Made by a program: the position numbers and the translations under genes. The notes under the pieces are model-generated. The model worked only from the letters and a program-made list of their open reading frames with translations, made no database searches and had not been told where the DNA came from. From assembly GCF_009769735.1 (NCBI RefSeq), contig NZ_WSRO01000002.1:3422001-3486000 (forward strand): 64,000 nt of DNA, given 5' to 3'. Shown here one piece after another: positions 20,658 through 30,610 of this stretch; the first letter of the stretch is position 1, and each line of letters opens with the position of its first letter. Origin of the DNA: Streptomyces sp. BA2 (lineage in GTDB: Bacteria; Actinomycetota; Actinomycetes; Streptomycetales; Streptomycetaceae).

Positions 20658-21689
20658 TCAGCGGCGCGGCGATGCGTCAAGCACTTGCTGGAGCGCCTCG
20701 AACTCCTCGACGCACTTGCCGGAGCCGAGCGCCACGCTGTCCAGCGGGTCCTCGGCGATGTGGATCGGCATGCCCGTCTCGCGGCGGAGACGCTCGTCGA
20801 GGCCGCGCAGCAGGGCGCCGCCTCCGGTGAGAACGATGCCGCGGTCCATCACGTCACCGGAGAGCTCCGGCGGGCACTTGTCGAGGGTCGTCTTGACCGC
20901 GTCGACGATCGCGTTGACCGGCTCCTCGATGGCCTTGCGGACCTCGGCGGCGGAGATGACGACGGTCTTGGGCAGCCCGGAGACCAGGTCCCTGCCGCGG
21001 ATCTCGGTGTGCTCGTCGGCATCCATGTCGTACGCCGAACCGATGGTGATCTTGATCTGCTCGGCCGTGCGCTCACCGAGGAGGAGGGAGTACTCCTTCT
21101 TGATGTGCTGGATGATCGCGTTGTCCAGCTCGTCGCCCGCGACGCGGATCGACTGTGCCGTGACGATTCCGCCGAGCGAGATGACGGCGACCTCGGTGGT
21201 GCCGCCGCCGATGTCGACCACCATGTTGCCCGTGGCCTCGTGGACCGGCAGGCCGGAACCGATGGCCGCGGCCATGGGCTCCTCGATGATGTGCACCTGG
21301 CGGGCGCCGGCCTGCGAGGAGGCCTCGATGACGGCGCGGCGCTCGACTCCGGTGATGCCGGAGGGCACACAGACGACGACACGCGGGCGGGCGAGGTACC
21401 GCCGCTTGTGGATCTTCAGGATGAAGTAGCGGAGCATCCGCTCGGTGATCTCGAAGTCGGCGATGACGCCGTCCTTCAGCGGTCGCACGGCAACGATGTT
21501 GCCCGGCGTGCGACCGATCATCTTCTTGGCTTCGGCGCCGACAGCGAGGATGCCACCGGTGTTGGTGTTGATCGCGACGACGGACGGTTCGTTGAGAACG
21601 ATCCCGCGACCCCTGACGTACACCAGCGTGTTGGCGGTCCCGAGGTCGACAGCCATGTCACGGCCGATGAACGACATGTGGTTCCCCAT
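20658..21689 (-). CDS. mreB: actin-like protein MreB
   Basis: A 343-residue bacterial actin. The phosphate-1 loop is [16 protein letters not shown], with [12 protein letters not shown], the phosphate-2 loop [16 protein letters not shown] and [12 protein letters not shown]. It organises wall synthesis and in Streptomyces acts in spore-wall integrity. I start at ATG 21689 ([11 protein letters not shown]), which gives the length of the S. coelicolor protein; ATG 21677 with GGGGA just upstream is also possible. The extra 67 residues of the longer frame have no family resemblance. A second paralogue lies at 24796. Confidence 0.95.
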   Translation of the reverse strand: MGNHMSFIGRDMAVDLGTANTLVYVRGRGIVLNEPSVVAINTNTGGILAVGAEAKKMIGRTPGNIVAVRPLKDGVIADFEITERMLRYFILKIHKRRYLARPRVVVCVPSGITGVERRAVIEASSQAGARQVHIIEEPMAAAIGSGLPVHEATGNMVVDIGGGTTEVAVISLGGIVTAQSIRVAGDELDNAIIQHIKKEYSLLLGERTAEQIKITIGSAYDMDADEHTEIRGRDLVSGLPKTVVISAAEVRKAIEEPVNAIVDAVKTTLDKCPPELSGDVMDRGIVLTGGGALLRGLDERLRRETGMPIHIAEDPLDSVALGSGKCVEEFEALQQVLDASPRR

Positions 21690-21896
21690 GAGGATGCGTC
21701 TGGCCTTCCCTGGAGCTTCTGATGGCTTTTTAGGTAGGCGAGGTGGGTGCTGTGTGGCGTGGAGGCTTCCATCGTAGTCTCGCCTGCACGAACACGGCGC
21801 TAGGGTCTTCGCCATTGTCAGCAGATGATGCGCCGCCTCGCTCTTGGAGACGTGCCATCGGAGGCACGGGTTCCCCCAATTGGGGCGCATATGCCA

Positions 21897-21925
21897 AGGG
21901 GCGGCCGGTTTTCTCGGCCACCCCT
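21897..21925 (-). terminator. hairpin between ndk and mreB
   Basis: An 11-bp stem with one mismatch (AGGGGCGGCCG/CGGCCACCCCT) and a TTTTC-containing loop, 77 bases beyond the ndk stop. Moderate strength. Confidence 0.55.
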
Positions 21926-22001
21926 GGTCAGGGCGGTGCCCTGCTGACTAGGCGTCAGAAGTCTTTACGGAATTCTTTACGCGCGTCTCTGCATACGGAC
22001 G

Positions 22002-22415
22002 TCAGACGACGCCCGGGAAGAAGATCTTCAGCTCGCGCTCGGCGGACTCCTCGGAGTCCGAGGCGTGGATGAGGTTCTCCCGGACGATGGTGCCGAAGTC
22101 GCCACGGATGGAGCCGGGCGCGGCGGCGATCGGGTCGGTCGGGCCCGCGAGGGCGCGCACGCCCTCGATGACGCGCTCGCCCTCGACGACGAGCGCGACG
22201 ACCGGACCCGAGGACATGAAGTCGACCAGCGGCTCGTAGAAGGGCTTGCCCTTGTGCTCGCCGTAGTGCTGCTCCAGCGTCTCCTGGTCGAGCGAACGCA
22301 GTTCGAGGGCGGAGATCGTCCAGCCCGCCTTGCGCTCGATACGGCCGATGATCTCGCCGATCAGGCCACGACGGACGGTGTCGGGCTTGAGCAGGACGAG
22401 AGTGCGCTGGGTCAT
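22002..22415 (-). CDS. ndk: nucleoside diphosphate kinase
   Basis: A 137-residue NDK that transfers the gamma phosphate between nucleotides through a phospho-histidine. It has LVLLKPDTVRRGLIGEIIGR at the start and the active-site region NLIHASDS. The ATG at 22415 (MTQRTLV) is preferred over ATG 22427 because GGAG lies 6 bases before it and the length is standard. It belongs to the folC-DUF4233-ndk group, but a MITE now lies between ndk and the DUF4233 gene. Confidence 0.97.
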   Translation of the reverse strand: MTQRTLVLLKPDTVRRGLIGEIIGRIERKAGWTISALELRSLDQETLEQHYGEHKGKPFYEPLVDFMSSGPVVALVVEGERVIEGVRALAGPTDPIAAAPGSIRGDFGTIVRENLIHASDSEESAERELKIFFPGVV

Positions 22416-22517
22416 GTGCGGCTCCAAGCATTTTTTCTACGAGCGTGTGGGTTGCCCGGCAGAATACCGGCACCCACTACACCGCGTTACCTCCGGCCCC
22501 GGAAGCCCGTCCCGCTA

Positions 22518-22744
22518 GGCCCTGTCGTCAAACTCCCGTCGTCCGCCCGGAGGGCGGGCCCCGCGGCGTCAGGTGCGTGCTCTGGGGGTCCCCCCGGCCG
22601 GAGGCTGGGGGAGTGCCGGGCGTAGACCCTCGTACTGGGCGTACTCGGGTCTGCGCCCGGTGCGGCGAGAGTGCGTGCATGGCGTCGCGGGGCTGGGGGC
22701 ACCTCCCGGCCGGAGGCTGGGGGAGGGAGTTTGACGACAGGGCC
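22518..22744. mobile_element. 227-bp MITE-like element with 20-bp terminal inverted repeats
   Basis: The ends are perfect inverted repeats, GGCCCTGTCGTCAAACTCCC at 22518-22537 and its complement at 22725-22744. They are flanked by TA on both sides (22516-22517, 22745-22746); counting the flanks, 23 bp (CTAG plus 19) are inverted. No reading frame fits a transposase. Inside is a direct repeat of CCGGCCGGAGGCTGGGGGAG near 22594 and 22706. The end sequence and the TA duplication recall IS5-family elements of Streptomyces, which may mobilise it (from memory). The right end coincides with the stop codon of the DUF4233 gene. Confidence 0.78.
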
Positions 22745-23100
22745 TAGGCCTCGGCTCCGGCCCCGGCCTCCGCCTGCGCCGCGAACCTGGCCTTCGCCTC
22801 GTCGATCTTCTGGCCGAAGTGGATCGAGGCCCACCACAGCGCGGCGAACACCGCCCCCATGAAGAACATGATCGGTACGACGAAGCCGCTCGCGATGAGC
22901 GCGATCTGCAGCGCCCAGCCCAGCTGCACCCCGCCGGGCCTGGTGATCACACCGCACAGCAGGACGCAGAACAGCATCGCGATGCCGCAGACCGTCCAGA
23001 CCGTGCCCATCGACAGGTCCGGGTCCTTCATGGCGACCAGACCGGCGAAGCCGATGACGAAGAACTCGCCGATCAGCGTCGAAGCACAGAGCGTACGCAC
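22744..23100 (-). CDS. DUF4233 integral membrane protein
   Basis: A 118-residue protein with four hydrophobic segments (GEFFVIGFAGLVAM, VWTVCGIAMLFCVLLCGV, GWALQIALIASGFVVPIMFF, GAVFAALWWASIHF) and a short charged Ala/Glu tail. It matches the actinobacterial DUF4233 family, regularly placed after folC; function unknown. The GTG start follows the folC stop by 5 bases with GGGAGGGG inside the end of folC, so it is coupled to folC. Its TAG stop lies exactly at the edge of the MITE. Confidence 0.88.
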   Translation of the reverse strand: MRTLCASTLIGEFFVIGFAGLVAMKDPDLSMGTVWTVCGIAMLFCVLLCGVITRPGGVQLGWALQIALIASGFVVPIMFFMGAVFAALWWASIHFGQKIDEAKARFAAQAEAGAGAEA

Positions 23101-23105
23101 AGGAG

Positions 23106-24641
23106 TCAGCCCCTCCCCAGGAGCAGTCGGGCCTCGCCGACGGTGATGACGGAGCCGGTGACAAGGACGCCACCGCCCGCGTACTCGCCCTCTTCCTCGG
23201 CGAGCGTGATCGCTGCTTCCAGCGCGTCCGGCAGGCGCGGCTCGACCTGGACGCGGTCGTCACCGAAGACCTCGACGGCAAGCCCGGCCAGCGCGTCCGC
23301 GTCCATCGCGCGATGGCTGGAGTTCTGCGTGATGACGACCTCGGCGAAGATCGGCTCGAAGGCTTCGAGCAGCCCCTTCATGTCCTTGCCGTCGCTCGCC
23401 GCGACCACGCCGATCAGGTTGCTGAAGTCGAAGACCTCGCTGATCGCCTCGGCGGTGGCACGGGCCCCCGCCGGATTGTGCGCGGCGTCCAGGACGACGG
23501 TCGGCGAGGTGCGCACGACCTCGAGGCGGCCCGGCGACGAGACCGAGGCGAACGCCTTGCGGATGGTGTCGATGTCGAGGGCGCGCGCGTGCTGCGAACC
23601 GATGCCGAAGAACGCCTCCACCGCGGCGAGCGCGACTGCGGCGTTGTGTGCCTGGTACGCGCCGTGCAGGGGCAGGAAGATCTCTTCGTACTCCCCGCCG
23701 AGACCGCGCAGGGTCAGCAACTGGCCGCCGACCGCCATCGAGCGGGAGACGATGCCGAACTCCAGGCCCTCGCGGGCCACCGTCGCGTCGACCTCGACGG
23801 CCTTCTTCAGGAGCACCTGCGCCGCGTCCACCGGCTGCTGGGCGAGGATCACCGTCGCGTCGGGCTTGACGATGCCTGCCTTCTCGGCGGCGATCTCGCC
23901 CGGCGTGCCGCCCAGGCGGTCGGTGTGGTCCAGGTCGATGGGCGTGACGACGGCGACCGAGCCGTCGATCACGTTCGTCGCGTCCCAGCTGCCGCCCATG
24001 CCGACCTCGACGACGGCGACGTCCACGGGGGCGTCCGCGAAGGCCGCGTACGCCATGCCCGTGAGCACCTCGAAGAAGGAGAGCCTGTAGTCCTGTTGGG
24101 CGTCGACCATCTCGACGTACGGCTTGATGTCGTTGTACGTCTCCACGAAGCGCTCGGCCTCGATGGGGGCGCCGTCCAGGCTGATCCGCTCGGTGATCGA
24201 CTGGACGTGAGGGGAGGTGTACCGCCCGGTGCGCAGCTCGAAGGCGGAGAGGAGGGCCTCGATCATGCGGGCCGTGGACGTCTTGCCGTTCGTGCCCGTG
24301 ATGTGGATCGAGGGATACGCCCGCTGGGGCTCGCCCAGGACGTCCATCAGCGCGGCGATCCGGCTGACGGAGGGCTCCAGCTTCGTCTCTCCCCAGCGGC
24401 TCGCGAGCTCGGTCTCGACCTCGCGCAGCGCCTTGTCCACCTCCGGATCGGTGGGGCGGGAGGGGATGTCGCCCTGGGGCGGGCCCGCCTGGGTGCGCAG
24501 GGTGCGGCTCCCCGCCTCGATCACGGCGAGGTCGGGGTCACGGTCGGTCTCGGCTTCGACGATCTCGGCGAAACGGTCGTCGCTTCCCTGGTGGTCGTCG
24601 CGGTCGGGGTGCTCGCTGTCAGGCGGGGGGAGGTCACTCAC
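23106..24641 (-). CDS. folC: dihydrofolate/folylpolyglutamate synthase
   Basis: A 511-residue Mur-ligase-type enzyme that adds glutamate to folates, and possibly to dihydropteroate. The P-loop is [13 protein letters not shown], with the family segments [22 protein letters not shown] and [12 protein letters not shown]. The first 70 residues are an acidic extension beyond the common FolC length, as often in Streptomyces. Start codon GTG at 24641. It heads the folC-DUF4233-(ndk) group and is divergent from the mreB paralogue, with 154 bp between the two starts. Confidence 0.95.
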   Translation of the reverse strand: MSDLPPPDSEHPDRDDHQGSDDRFAEIVEAETDRDPDLAVIEAGSRTLRTQAGPPQGDIPSRPTDPEVDKALREVETELASRWGETKLEPSVSRIAALMDVLGEPQRAYPSIHITGTNGKTSTARMIEALLSAFELRTGRYTSPHVQSITERISLDGAPIEAERFVETYNDIKPYVEMVDAQQDYRLSFFEVLTGMAYAAFADAPVDVAVVEVGMGGSWDATNVIDGSVAVVTPIDLDHTDRLGGTPGEIAAEKAGIVKPDATVILAQQPVDAAQVLLKKAVEVDATVAREGLEFGIVSRSMAVGGQLLTLRGLGGEYEEIFLPLHGAYQAHNAAVALAAVEAFFGIGSQHARALDIDTIRKAFASVSSPGRLEVVRTSPTVVLDAAHNPAGARATAEAISEVFDFSNLIGVVAASDGKDMKGLLEAFEPIFAEVVITQNSSHRAMDADALAGLAVEVFGDDRVQVEPRLPDALEAAITLAEEEGEYAGGGVLVTGSVITVGEARLLLGRG

Positions 24642-24795
24642 GTACGCCAGTCTACGGACGGGGTGTGACAGCCGCCGTCGGGACCTGTCGGGACGCTGCC
24701 AGGAAGCCGTCGGGGAGTCATCGCGACCAAAGTCACGGTCGATTCGGGGCTTTCATCCCGCCGGTTCGGGGCTTCATCGGGCAAACTTGGCGATC

Positions 24796-25803
24796 ATGGA
24801 CATAGGTATCGACCTCGGCACAGCGAACACCCTTCTCTACGTCCGCGGCCAGGGGATCGTGCTCAACGAGCCGTCCGTGGTCGCCGTCAAGGAGGGCGCG
24901 CGGACCGCCCTCGCCGTCGGTACGGAGGCCAAGGAGACGATCGGCCGTACGCCGGGCTCCATCACCGCGATCCGCCCCCTGCGGGGCGGCGTCATCAGCG
25001 ACTACGAAGCCGCCGAGGAGATGATCCGGCACTTCGTCCGTAAGGCCGTGCCGGGGCGCCGTCCCCGTACGCGGATGGTCATCTGCGTACCGAGCGGCGT
25101 CACGCAGGTCGAGCGCCGGGCCATCGTGCACGCGGCGCAGCGGGCGGGGGCCCGTGCCGTGCATCTGGTGGAGGAGCCGATGGCCGCGGCGATCGGGGCG
25201 GGGCTTCCGGTGGCGGAGCCGCGGGGTTCGATGGTGGTCGACATCGGCGGCGGGACGACCGAGGTCGCGGTCATCTCCCTCGGGGGGATCGTCACGGCGC
25301 AGTCGCTGCGGGTGGGCGGGGACCGCCTTGACGAGGCGATCACGAACTTCGTGCGCAAGGAGCACGGGCTGCTCATCGGCGAGCGGACCGCCGAGGACAT
25401 CAAGGTCGCGATCGGCTCGGCGTGGCCGGTTCCGGGGGACGAGGCGCTGGAGTCGCGGACGTTCACCGTGCGGGGGCGGGAGAAGGTGCGGGGGCTGCCG
25501 AAGACGGTGGAGCTGACGGCACGTGAGGTGCGGGCGGCGCTGGACGAGCCGGTGGAGGCGGTGATCGCCGCGGTGCGTACGACGCTGGAGGAGTGCCCGC
25601 CGGAGCTGTCCGGGGACGTCATGGAACACGGCATCGTCCTGACGGGCGGCGGCGCGCTGCTGCCGGGACTCGACCTGCGGATGGCATCGGAAACCGGAAT
25701 CCCGGTGTTCGTGGCGGAGAACCCGCTGGACAGCGTGGCGATGGGCTGCGGGAAGTGCGTGGAGGACTTCGACGGGCTTGAGCGGGTGATGTCGGCGGCG
25801 TAG
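24796..25803 (+). CDS. mbl: MreB-like actin homologue (Mbl type)
   Basis: A 335-residue second MreB-family protein. It has [34 protein letters not shown] and [20 protein letters not shown]. It lacks the MSFIGRD N-terminal segment of the mreB at 20658, and differs across the middle ([19 protein letters not shown] against [19 protein letters not shown]). Streptomyces carry mreB plus mbl-type paralogues; the symbol is by similarity and could be wrong. It stands alone, divergent from folC, with no strong ribosome site before ATG 24796. Confidence 0.85.
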   Translation: MDIGIDLGTANTLLYVRGQGIVLNEPSVVAVKEGARTALAVGTEAKETIGRTPGSITAIRPLRGGVISDYEAAEEMIRHFVRKAVPGRRPRTRMVICVPSGVTQVERRAIVHAAQRAGARAVHLVEEPMAAAIGAGLPVAEPRGSMVVDIGGGTTEVAVISLGGIVTAQSLRVGGDRLDEAITNFVRKEHGLLIGERTAEDIKVAIGSAWPVPGDEALESRTFTVRGREKVRGLPKTVELTAREVRAALDEPVEAVIAAVRTTLEECPPELSGDVMEHGIVLTGGGALLPGLDLRMASETGIPVFVAENPLDSVAMGCGKCVEDFDGLERVMSAA

Positions 25804-25886
25804 GGGGGCGATGGTGCTGCGGGGTGATCGGGTGGGTGGGAAAGCCTGTTCGTGCAGGGGGCATTGCGGGGCAAGCACCCCGGTCC

Positions 25887-27083
25887 TCAGGCCAAGTCCC
25901 CTGCGGGCAGCGTCGCCAGGACCTCGTAAGCCCCCCGGCAGGGGCCCGCCGTGAAGCTGCCGCCCACCGTGTGGACCCGCTCGGCCATCCCCGCGGTGCC
26001 GGTCCCCGCGGAGACCGGTGACGGGGCCGGGCCGGCCGCGGGCAGGGCGTTGCGGACGTTCACGTGCAGGTGGCCGTCGGCCACCTGCACCCGTACATCC
26101 ACCCGCTCCCCCGGCGCATGCTTCGCCGCGTTCGTCAGACACTCCTGCACCACCCGATGCACCGCCGCCTGCCGGATCGGCGACAGGCGGTAGGCCGACC
26201 CGTCGATCAGGAGGTCGACCGGCGTGCCTGCCCGCTCACTGCGCTCGGCCAGTTCAGGGAGCGCGTCGAGACCAGGAGTCGGGGCGCCGTCCACGCCCCG
26301 CCGCACGATGATCTCGTTCAGCATGCGATGCGCCGAGCGCGCCGTCTCCGACAGTTCCTCGAAGCCGTCCTCGAAGGCCCCGCCCGTCGCACGCCGGGCA
26401 AGCACCTGCGAGCGCACGCTCAGGAGCGTCAGCTCACGGCCGACGAAGTCGTGCACGTCCCGTGCGATACGGGACCGCTCCCGCTGGACCGCGTGCAACG
26501 CGTCCGTCTCGGCCCGCTGGGCCTGAAGCGCACGCACCAGGTCCTGGCGGTTGGCCGCGACGCCGACCCCCGCCGCGAGCACACCGATCGGCACGACCAG
26601 GCTGAGGAAGGAGCTCAGGGTGTCGCCGCGGTGCACCGGCCAGCCGGGCAGAGTGAACATCACGTACGCGAAAGCCACATAGCCGAGCACACCGAACGTA
26701 CCGGCGAGACGCCCCCGGTACCTGCCCAGGGAGTACAGCGCGAACTGAGCGAGGGTCAGCTCGTGCAGCCAGCCGACGAGCGCGAGAGCCACCGCGTACG
26801 TCACCCAGGGAGCGCGGCGGCGCAGCAGCAGCGACGCGGCGCCGCAGGCGAGGGCCAGGGCCGCGAGCGGGCCGTTGAGGGAGTTGTCCGCCTCGGCGAG
26901 GCCGGGGATGTCCAGGCTCATCAGGGCCAGGCAGCTCAGCGCGGCGAGAGCGTCCTGCACGCGGGGCGCTCGCGCCCAGCGCCCCGCGAGACGACGGCCC
27001 GCGGCCGCCGCCTCACGAATCGCCTGGGCGACGGGCAGGTCGTGCATGTCCACCATCATCCAAGGTCTTTCTGCCCGAATCAT
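25887..27083 (-). CDS. NarL/DesK-type sensor histidine kinase (HisKA_3)
   Basis: A 398-residue kinase. The N-terminal half has several membrane segments (about residues 40-185). The dimerisation/phosphoacceptor helix carries RIARDVHDFVGRELTLLSVR, with the His near residue 210. The ATPase domain has ECLTNAAKHAPGERVDV (N box) and GTGTAGMAERV (G box). It is therefore a two-component sensor that should pair with a NarL-type regulator, but no response regulator is adjacent in the window. The start is uncertain: ATG 27083 is used, with ATG 27059 and 27056 as options. Confidence 0.88.
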   Translation of the reverse strand: MIRAERPWMMVDMHDLPVAQAIREAAAAGRRLAGRWARAPRVQDALAALSCLALMSLDIPGLAEADNSLNGPLAALALACGAASLLLRRRAPWVTYAVALALVGWLHELTLAQFALYSLGRYRGRLAGTFGVLGYVAFAYVMFTLPGWPVHRGDTLSSFLSLVVPIGVLAAGVGVAANRQDLVRALQAQRAETDALHAVQRERSRIARDVHDFVGRELTLLSVRSQVLARRATGGAFEDGFEELSETARSAHRMLNEIIVRRGVDGAPTPGLDALPELAERSERAGTPVDLLIDGSAYRLSPIRQAAVHRVVQECLTNAAKHAPGERVDVRVQVADGHLHVNVRNALPAAGPAPSPVSAGTGTAGMAERVHTVGGSFTAGPCRGAYEVLATLPAGDLA

Positions 27084-27167
27084 CAGACTTATGACCTTTA
27101 TTTCGTGAAGTGTGACACGTCGGCGTGGCGGTCCCGGAAAGGCCGCCCCCAGGGGTCAAATCAGACC

Positions 27168-27833
27168 ATGTGGTATGCCCAGAACCCCGGCCGACGGACC
27201 CGCCAGCTCCTCGGCGACGGCGCGGTCCTGCTCTGGACCGCGCTGTGGAGCGCCGCCGCCGTCGTCGCCTACCGGCTGGCCTGTCTGCTCACCCGCCCCG
27301 CGCCGGAGGCACCGCCCCCGCCCATCGGCGACCCCTCACGCCTTCCCCTGGTCGGTGATCGCGTCGACTCCGCGCTGCGGGCCGCCGCGGACGCCGCCGG
27401 AGCCGGGGACCCGGTGACCGTACGCGCGGCGGTGATCGTGGGCGCCGTCGCCGTCTTCCTCGTACCCGTCGGTCTCGTGCTCAGCAGCTGGCTCCCCCGC
27501 CGCCTGCGCTGGATCCGGCAGGCAGCCGCCGCCCAGGAACTCGCCGCCAGCGACGACGGCCGCGAACTGCTCGCCCTGCGCGCCCTGCTGCGTCCCCTGG
27601 ACGAGGTCGCGCGGACCGCGTACGAACTCCCCGACGCGACCGCGGGCAGCCTCGCCGAGGGCTGGCGCGGCGGCGACCCCGTCATCATCGACGCGCTCGC
27701 CGAGGCGGAGCTGGTGCGCCTCGGGCTGCACATCCCCGAGCAGGTGTACATCCCCGTACAGGAGACGGGACACGAAAACGGGACAGGGCCCATGGAACCC
27801 TGCGGTTCCATGGGCCCTGTCTCCACCGTGTGA
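27168..27833 (+). CDS. small membrane protein, function unknown
   Basis: I do not recognise this 221-residue protein. It has two hydrophobic segments (LLWTALWSAAAVVAYRLACLL, about 21-41, and VRAAVIVGAVAVFLVPVGLVL, about 84-104) and a helical Ala/Arg/Leu-rich cytoplasmic part afterwards, ending before the valS stop. The last 15 or so residues (GTGPMEPCGSMGPVSTV) are encoded by the strong hairpin at 27782-27821, so the C-terminus is an accident of the terminator or the hairpin has been captured by the gene. It is divergent from the histidine kinase by 84 bp. Confidence 0.75.
   Translation: MWYAQNPGRRTRQLLGDGAVLLWTALWSAAAVVAYRLACLLTRPAPEAPPPPIGDPSRLPLVGDRVDSALRAAADAAGAGDPVTVRAAVIVGAVAVFLVPVGLVLSSWLPRRLRWIRQAAAAQELAASDDGRELLALRALLRPLDEVARTAYELPDATAGSLAEGWRGGDPVIIDALAEAELVRLGLHIPEQVYIPVQETGHENGTGPMEPCGSMGPVSTV
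27782..27821. terminator. strong hairpin terminator inside the end of a coding region
   Basis: A perfect 18-bp stem GACAGGGCCCATGGAACC/GGTTCCATGGGCCCTGTC with a 4-base loop. It lies 10 bases before the stop of the plus-strand gene and 28 bases beyond the valS stop, so it can terminate both convergent genes. Confidence 0.85.
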
Positions 27834-27848
27834 CCAGGCACCGCCTGA

Positions 27849-30473
27849 CTAGGCCTGCGGCAGCCCGTCCAGCTGGGCCTGCAGCCGGCTGATGTCGGCG
27901 TCCGCCTTGGTGAGGCGGCCGCGGATCTTGTCGACCACGTTGTCCGGCGCCTTCGCCAGGAACGCTTCGTTGCCGAGCTTCGCCGTGGCCTGTGCCTTCT
28001 CCTTCTCGGCCGCCGCGAGGTCCTTGGCGAGGCGCTTGCGCTCCGCCGCGACGTCGATCGTGCCGGACAGGTCGAGGGCGACCGTGGCGCCCGAGACCGG
28101 CAGCGTGGCGGTGGCCGCGAAGCCCTCGCCCTCCGGCTGGAGGCGCAGGAGCTGACGGATGGCCGCCTCGTGCGGGGCGAGCGCCGTGCCGTCCAGGGTC
28201 AGGCGGGCCGGGACCTTCTGGCCCGGCTGAAGGCCCTGGTCGGCGCGGAAGCGGCGGACCTCGGTGATGACCTGCTGGAGCGTCTCGATCTCCCGCTCGG
28301 CCCCGGCGTCACGGAAGCCACTGTCCTTCGGCCACTCGGCGATCACGAGGGACTCGCGGCCGGTGAGGGTCGTCCAGAGCGTCTCCGTCACGAACGGGAC
28401 GATCGGGTGCAGGAGGCGCAGCGTCACGTCGAGGACCTCGCCCAGGACGCGGCCGGAGACCTTCGCCGCGTCGCCGCCGCCCATGAACGTGGTCTTGGAC
28501 AGCTCGACGTACCAGTCGAAGACCTCGTCCCACGCGAAGTGGAAAAGGGCGTCCGACAGCTTGGCGAACTGGTAGTCGTCGTAGAGCGCGTCGACCTCGG
28601 CGACCGTCGCGTTCAGCCGGGACAGGATCCAGCGGTCCGTCGCCGACTGCTGCTCCACGGGCGGGAGTTCGCCCTCGATCGTGGCGCCGTTCATCAGCGC
28701 GAAGCGCGTGGCGTTCCAGATCTTGTTGGCGAAGTTCCGCGAGCCCTGGACCCAGTCCTCGCCGATCGGCACGTCGACGCCGGGGTTGGCGCCGCGGGCG
28801 AGCGTGAAGCGGACGGCGTCAGAGCCGTACTTGTCCATCCAGTCGAGCGGGTTGACCGCGTTGCCGAAGGACTTCGACATCTTCTTGCCGAACTGGTCGC
28901 GGACCATGCCGTGCAGCACGATCGTGTGGAACGGCGGGGTGCCGTCCATCGCGTACAGGCCGAACATCATCATCCGGGCGACCCAGAAGAAGAGGATGTC
29001 GTAGCCGGTGACCAGGACGGAGTTCGGATAGAACTTCGCCAGGCTGTCGGTCTGCTCGGGCCAGCCGAGCGTGGAGAAGGGCCACAGGCCGGAGGAGAAC
29101 CACGTGTCGAGGACGTCGCTGTCCTGCGTCCAGCCCTCGCCGGTGGGCGCCTCCTCGTCGGGTCCGACGCAGACGACCTCGCCGTTCGGCCCGTAGAAGA
29201 CCGGGATCCGGTGGCCCCACCACAGCTGACGCGAGATGCACCAGTCGTGGAGGTTGTCGACCCAGTCGAAGTAGCGCTTCTCCATCTCCTGCGGGTGGAT
29301 CGCGACCTTGCCGTCGCGGACCGCGTCACCGGCGGCCTTCGCCAGCGGGCCGACCTTGACCCACCACTGCATCGACAGACGGGGCTCGATGGTGGTCTTG
29401 CAGCGCGAGCAGTGGCCGACCGAGTGCGTGTACGGGCGCTTCTCGGCGACGATGCGGCCCTCGGCGCGCAGCGCGCCGACGATGGCCGAGCGGGCCTCCA
29501 AGCGGTCCAGGCCCTGGAAGGGGCCCGGAACCGTGATCACGGCGTGCTCGTCCATGACCGCGATGTTCGGCAGGCCGTGGCGCTGGCCGATCTCGAAGTC
29601 GTTCGGGTCGTGCGCCGGGGTCACCTTGACGCAGCCGGTGCCGAACTCGGGGTCGACGTGCTCGTCCGCGACGACCGGGATCGAGCGGTCGGTCAGCGGC
29701 AGCTTGATCAGCTTGCCGACGAGGTGCTTGTAGCGCTCGTCGTCCGGGTGGACGGCGATGGCCGTGTCGCCGAGCATCGTCTCGGCGCGGGTGGTGGCGA
29801 CGACCAGGGTCTCGTCCCCGTCGCCGTACTTCAGCGAGACGAGCTCGCCGTCGTCGTCCTGGTACTCGACCTCGATGTCGGAGATCGCGGTCAGGCAGCG
29901 CGGGCACCAGTTGATGATGCGCTCGGCGCGATAGATCAGCTCGTCGTCGTAGAGCTTCTTGAAGATGGTCTGGACGGACTGGGAGAGGCCCTCGTCCATC
30001 GTGAACCGCTCACGGTCCCAGTCGACGCCGTCGCCGAGGCGGCGCATCTGCCCGGAGATCTGGCCGCCGGACTCGCCCTTCCACTTCCAGACGCGCTCGA
30101 TGAACTCCTCGCGCCCCAGGTCGTGGCGGGACTTGCCCTCCTTGGCGAGCTCGCGCTCCACGACGTTCTGCGTGGCGATGCCGGCGTGGTCCATGCCCGG
30201 CTGCCACAGCGTCTCGAAGCCCTGCATGCGCTTGCGGCGCGTGAGGGCATCGATGAGCGTGTGCTCGAAGGCGTGCCCGAGGTGCAGGGACCCGGTGACG
30301 TTCGGCGGCGGGATGACGACGGTGTACGGGGGCTTCTCGCTCGCCGCGTCGGCGGAGAAGTAGCCGCGTTCTACCCAGCGCTCGTACAGCGTCCCCTCTA
30401 CCTCGGCCGGCGCGTACTGGGTCGGCAGTTCGGTGGTGGACGCTGGATTCTGCTGCTGAGTGTTCTCGGTCAC
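27849..30473 (-). CDS. valS: valyl-tRNA synthetase
   Basis: An 874-residue class I synthetase charging tRNA-Val. The HIGH-type motif is [15 protein letters not shown] (near residue 64) and the KMSKS motif is [11 protein letters not shown] (near 529). The editing (CP1) domain lies between ([17 protein letters not shown]). It has the anticodon-binding domain and the C-terminal coiled-coil arm ([20 protein letters not shown]). Start GTG at 30473. Full length for the bacterial family. No T-box or other leader is evident; the 137 bp to the next start hold only ordinary promoter-like sequence. Confidence 0.97.
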   Translation of the reverse strand: MTENTQQQNPASTTELPTQYAPAEVEGTLYERWVERGYFSADAASEKPPYTVVIPPPNVTGSLHLGHAFEHTLIDALTRRKRMQGFETLWQPGMDHAGIATQNVVERELAKEGKSRHDLGREEFIERVWKWKGESGGQISGQMRRLGDGVDWDRERFTMDEGLSQSVQTIFKKLYDDELIYRAERIINWCPRCLTAISDIEVEYQDDDGELVSLKYGDGDETLVVATTRAETMLGDTAIAVHPDDERYKHLVGKLIKLPLTDRSIPVVADEHVDPEFGTGCVKVTPAHDPNDFEIGQRHGLPNIAVMDEHAVITVPGPFQGLDRLEARSAIVGALRAEGRIVAEKRPYTHSVGHCSRCKTTIEPRLSMQWWVKVGPLAKAAGDAVRDGKVAIHPQEMEKRYFDWVDNLHDWCISRQLWWGHRIPVFYGPNGEVVCVGPDEEAPTGEGWTQDSDVLDTWFSSGLWPFSTLGWPEQTDSLAKFYPNSVLVTGYDILFFWVARMMMFGLYAMDGTPPFHTIVLHGMVRDQFGKKMSKSFGNAVNPLDWMDKYGSDAVRFTLARGANPGVDVPIGEDWVQGSRNFANKIWNATRFALMNGATIEGELPPVEQQSATDRWILSRLNATVAEVDALYDDYQFAKLSDALFHFAWDEVFDWYVELSKTTFMGGGDAAKVSGRVLGEVLDVTLRLLHPIVPFVTETLWTTLTGRESLVIAEWPKDSGFRDAGAEREIETLQQVITEVRRFRADQGLQPGQKVPARLTLDGTALAPHEAAIRQLLRLQPEGEGFAATATLPVSGATVALDLSGTIDVAAERKRLAKDLAAAEKEKAQATAKLGNEAFLAKAPDNVVDKIRGRLTKADADISRLQAQLDGLPQA

Positions 30474-30567
30474 CGGGCCAGTTTAGAGGTGTCACAGACC
30501 CGTCCCGAAACCGGATTCTTGAGTAACGGTTGCGGCCGCGAGCCACATGGGGGCTCTGCCTTCGTAC

Positions 30568-30590
30568 AGGATGTCGGGAACACATAAGCG
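30568..30590 (+). promoter_or_regulatory. upstream element shared with the next paralogue
   Basis: CAGGATGTCGG (30568-30578) and CACATAAGCG (30581-30590) precede the first Pro/Gln-rich gene. The same two blocks precede the second one at 31636-31659 at nearly the same distance from the ATG. This is either a conserved promoter/operator or a copy carried along by duplication. Confidence 0.5.
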
Positions 30591-30610
30591 TTCGGAGGGG
30601 AACCCACGCA

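Noticed and set aside
22594..22725. The repeated 20-mer CCGGCCGGAGGCTGGGGGAG as a CRISPR-like array
   Set aside because: Only two copies, inside the MITE, with no spacer regularity and no cas genes.
28170..30587. An 805-residue plus-strand frame opposite valS
   Set aside because: Shadow of valS, which carries full class I synthetase motifs.
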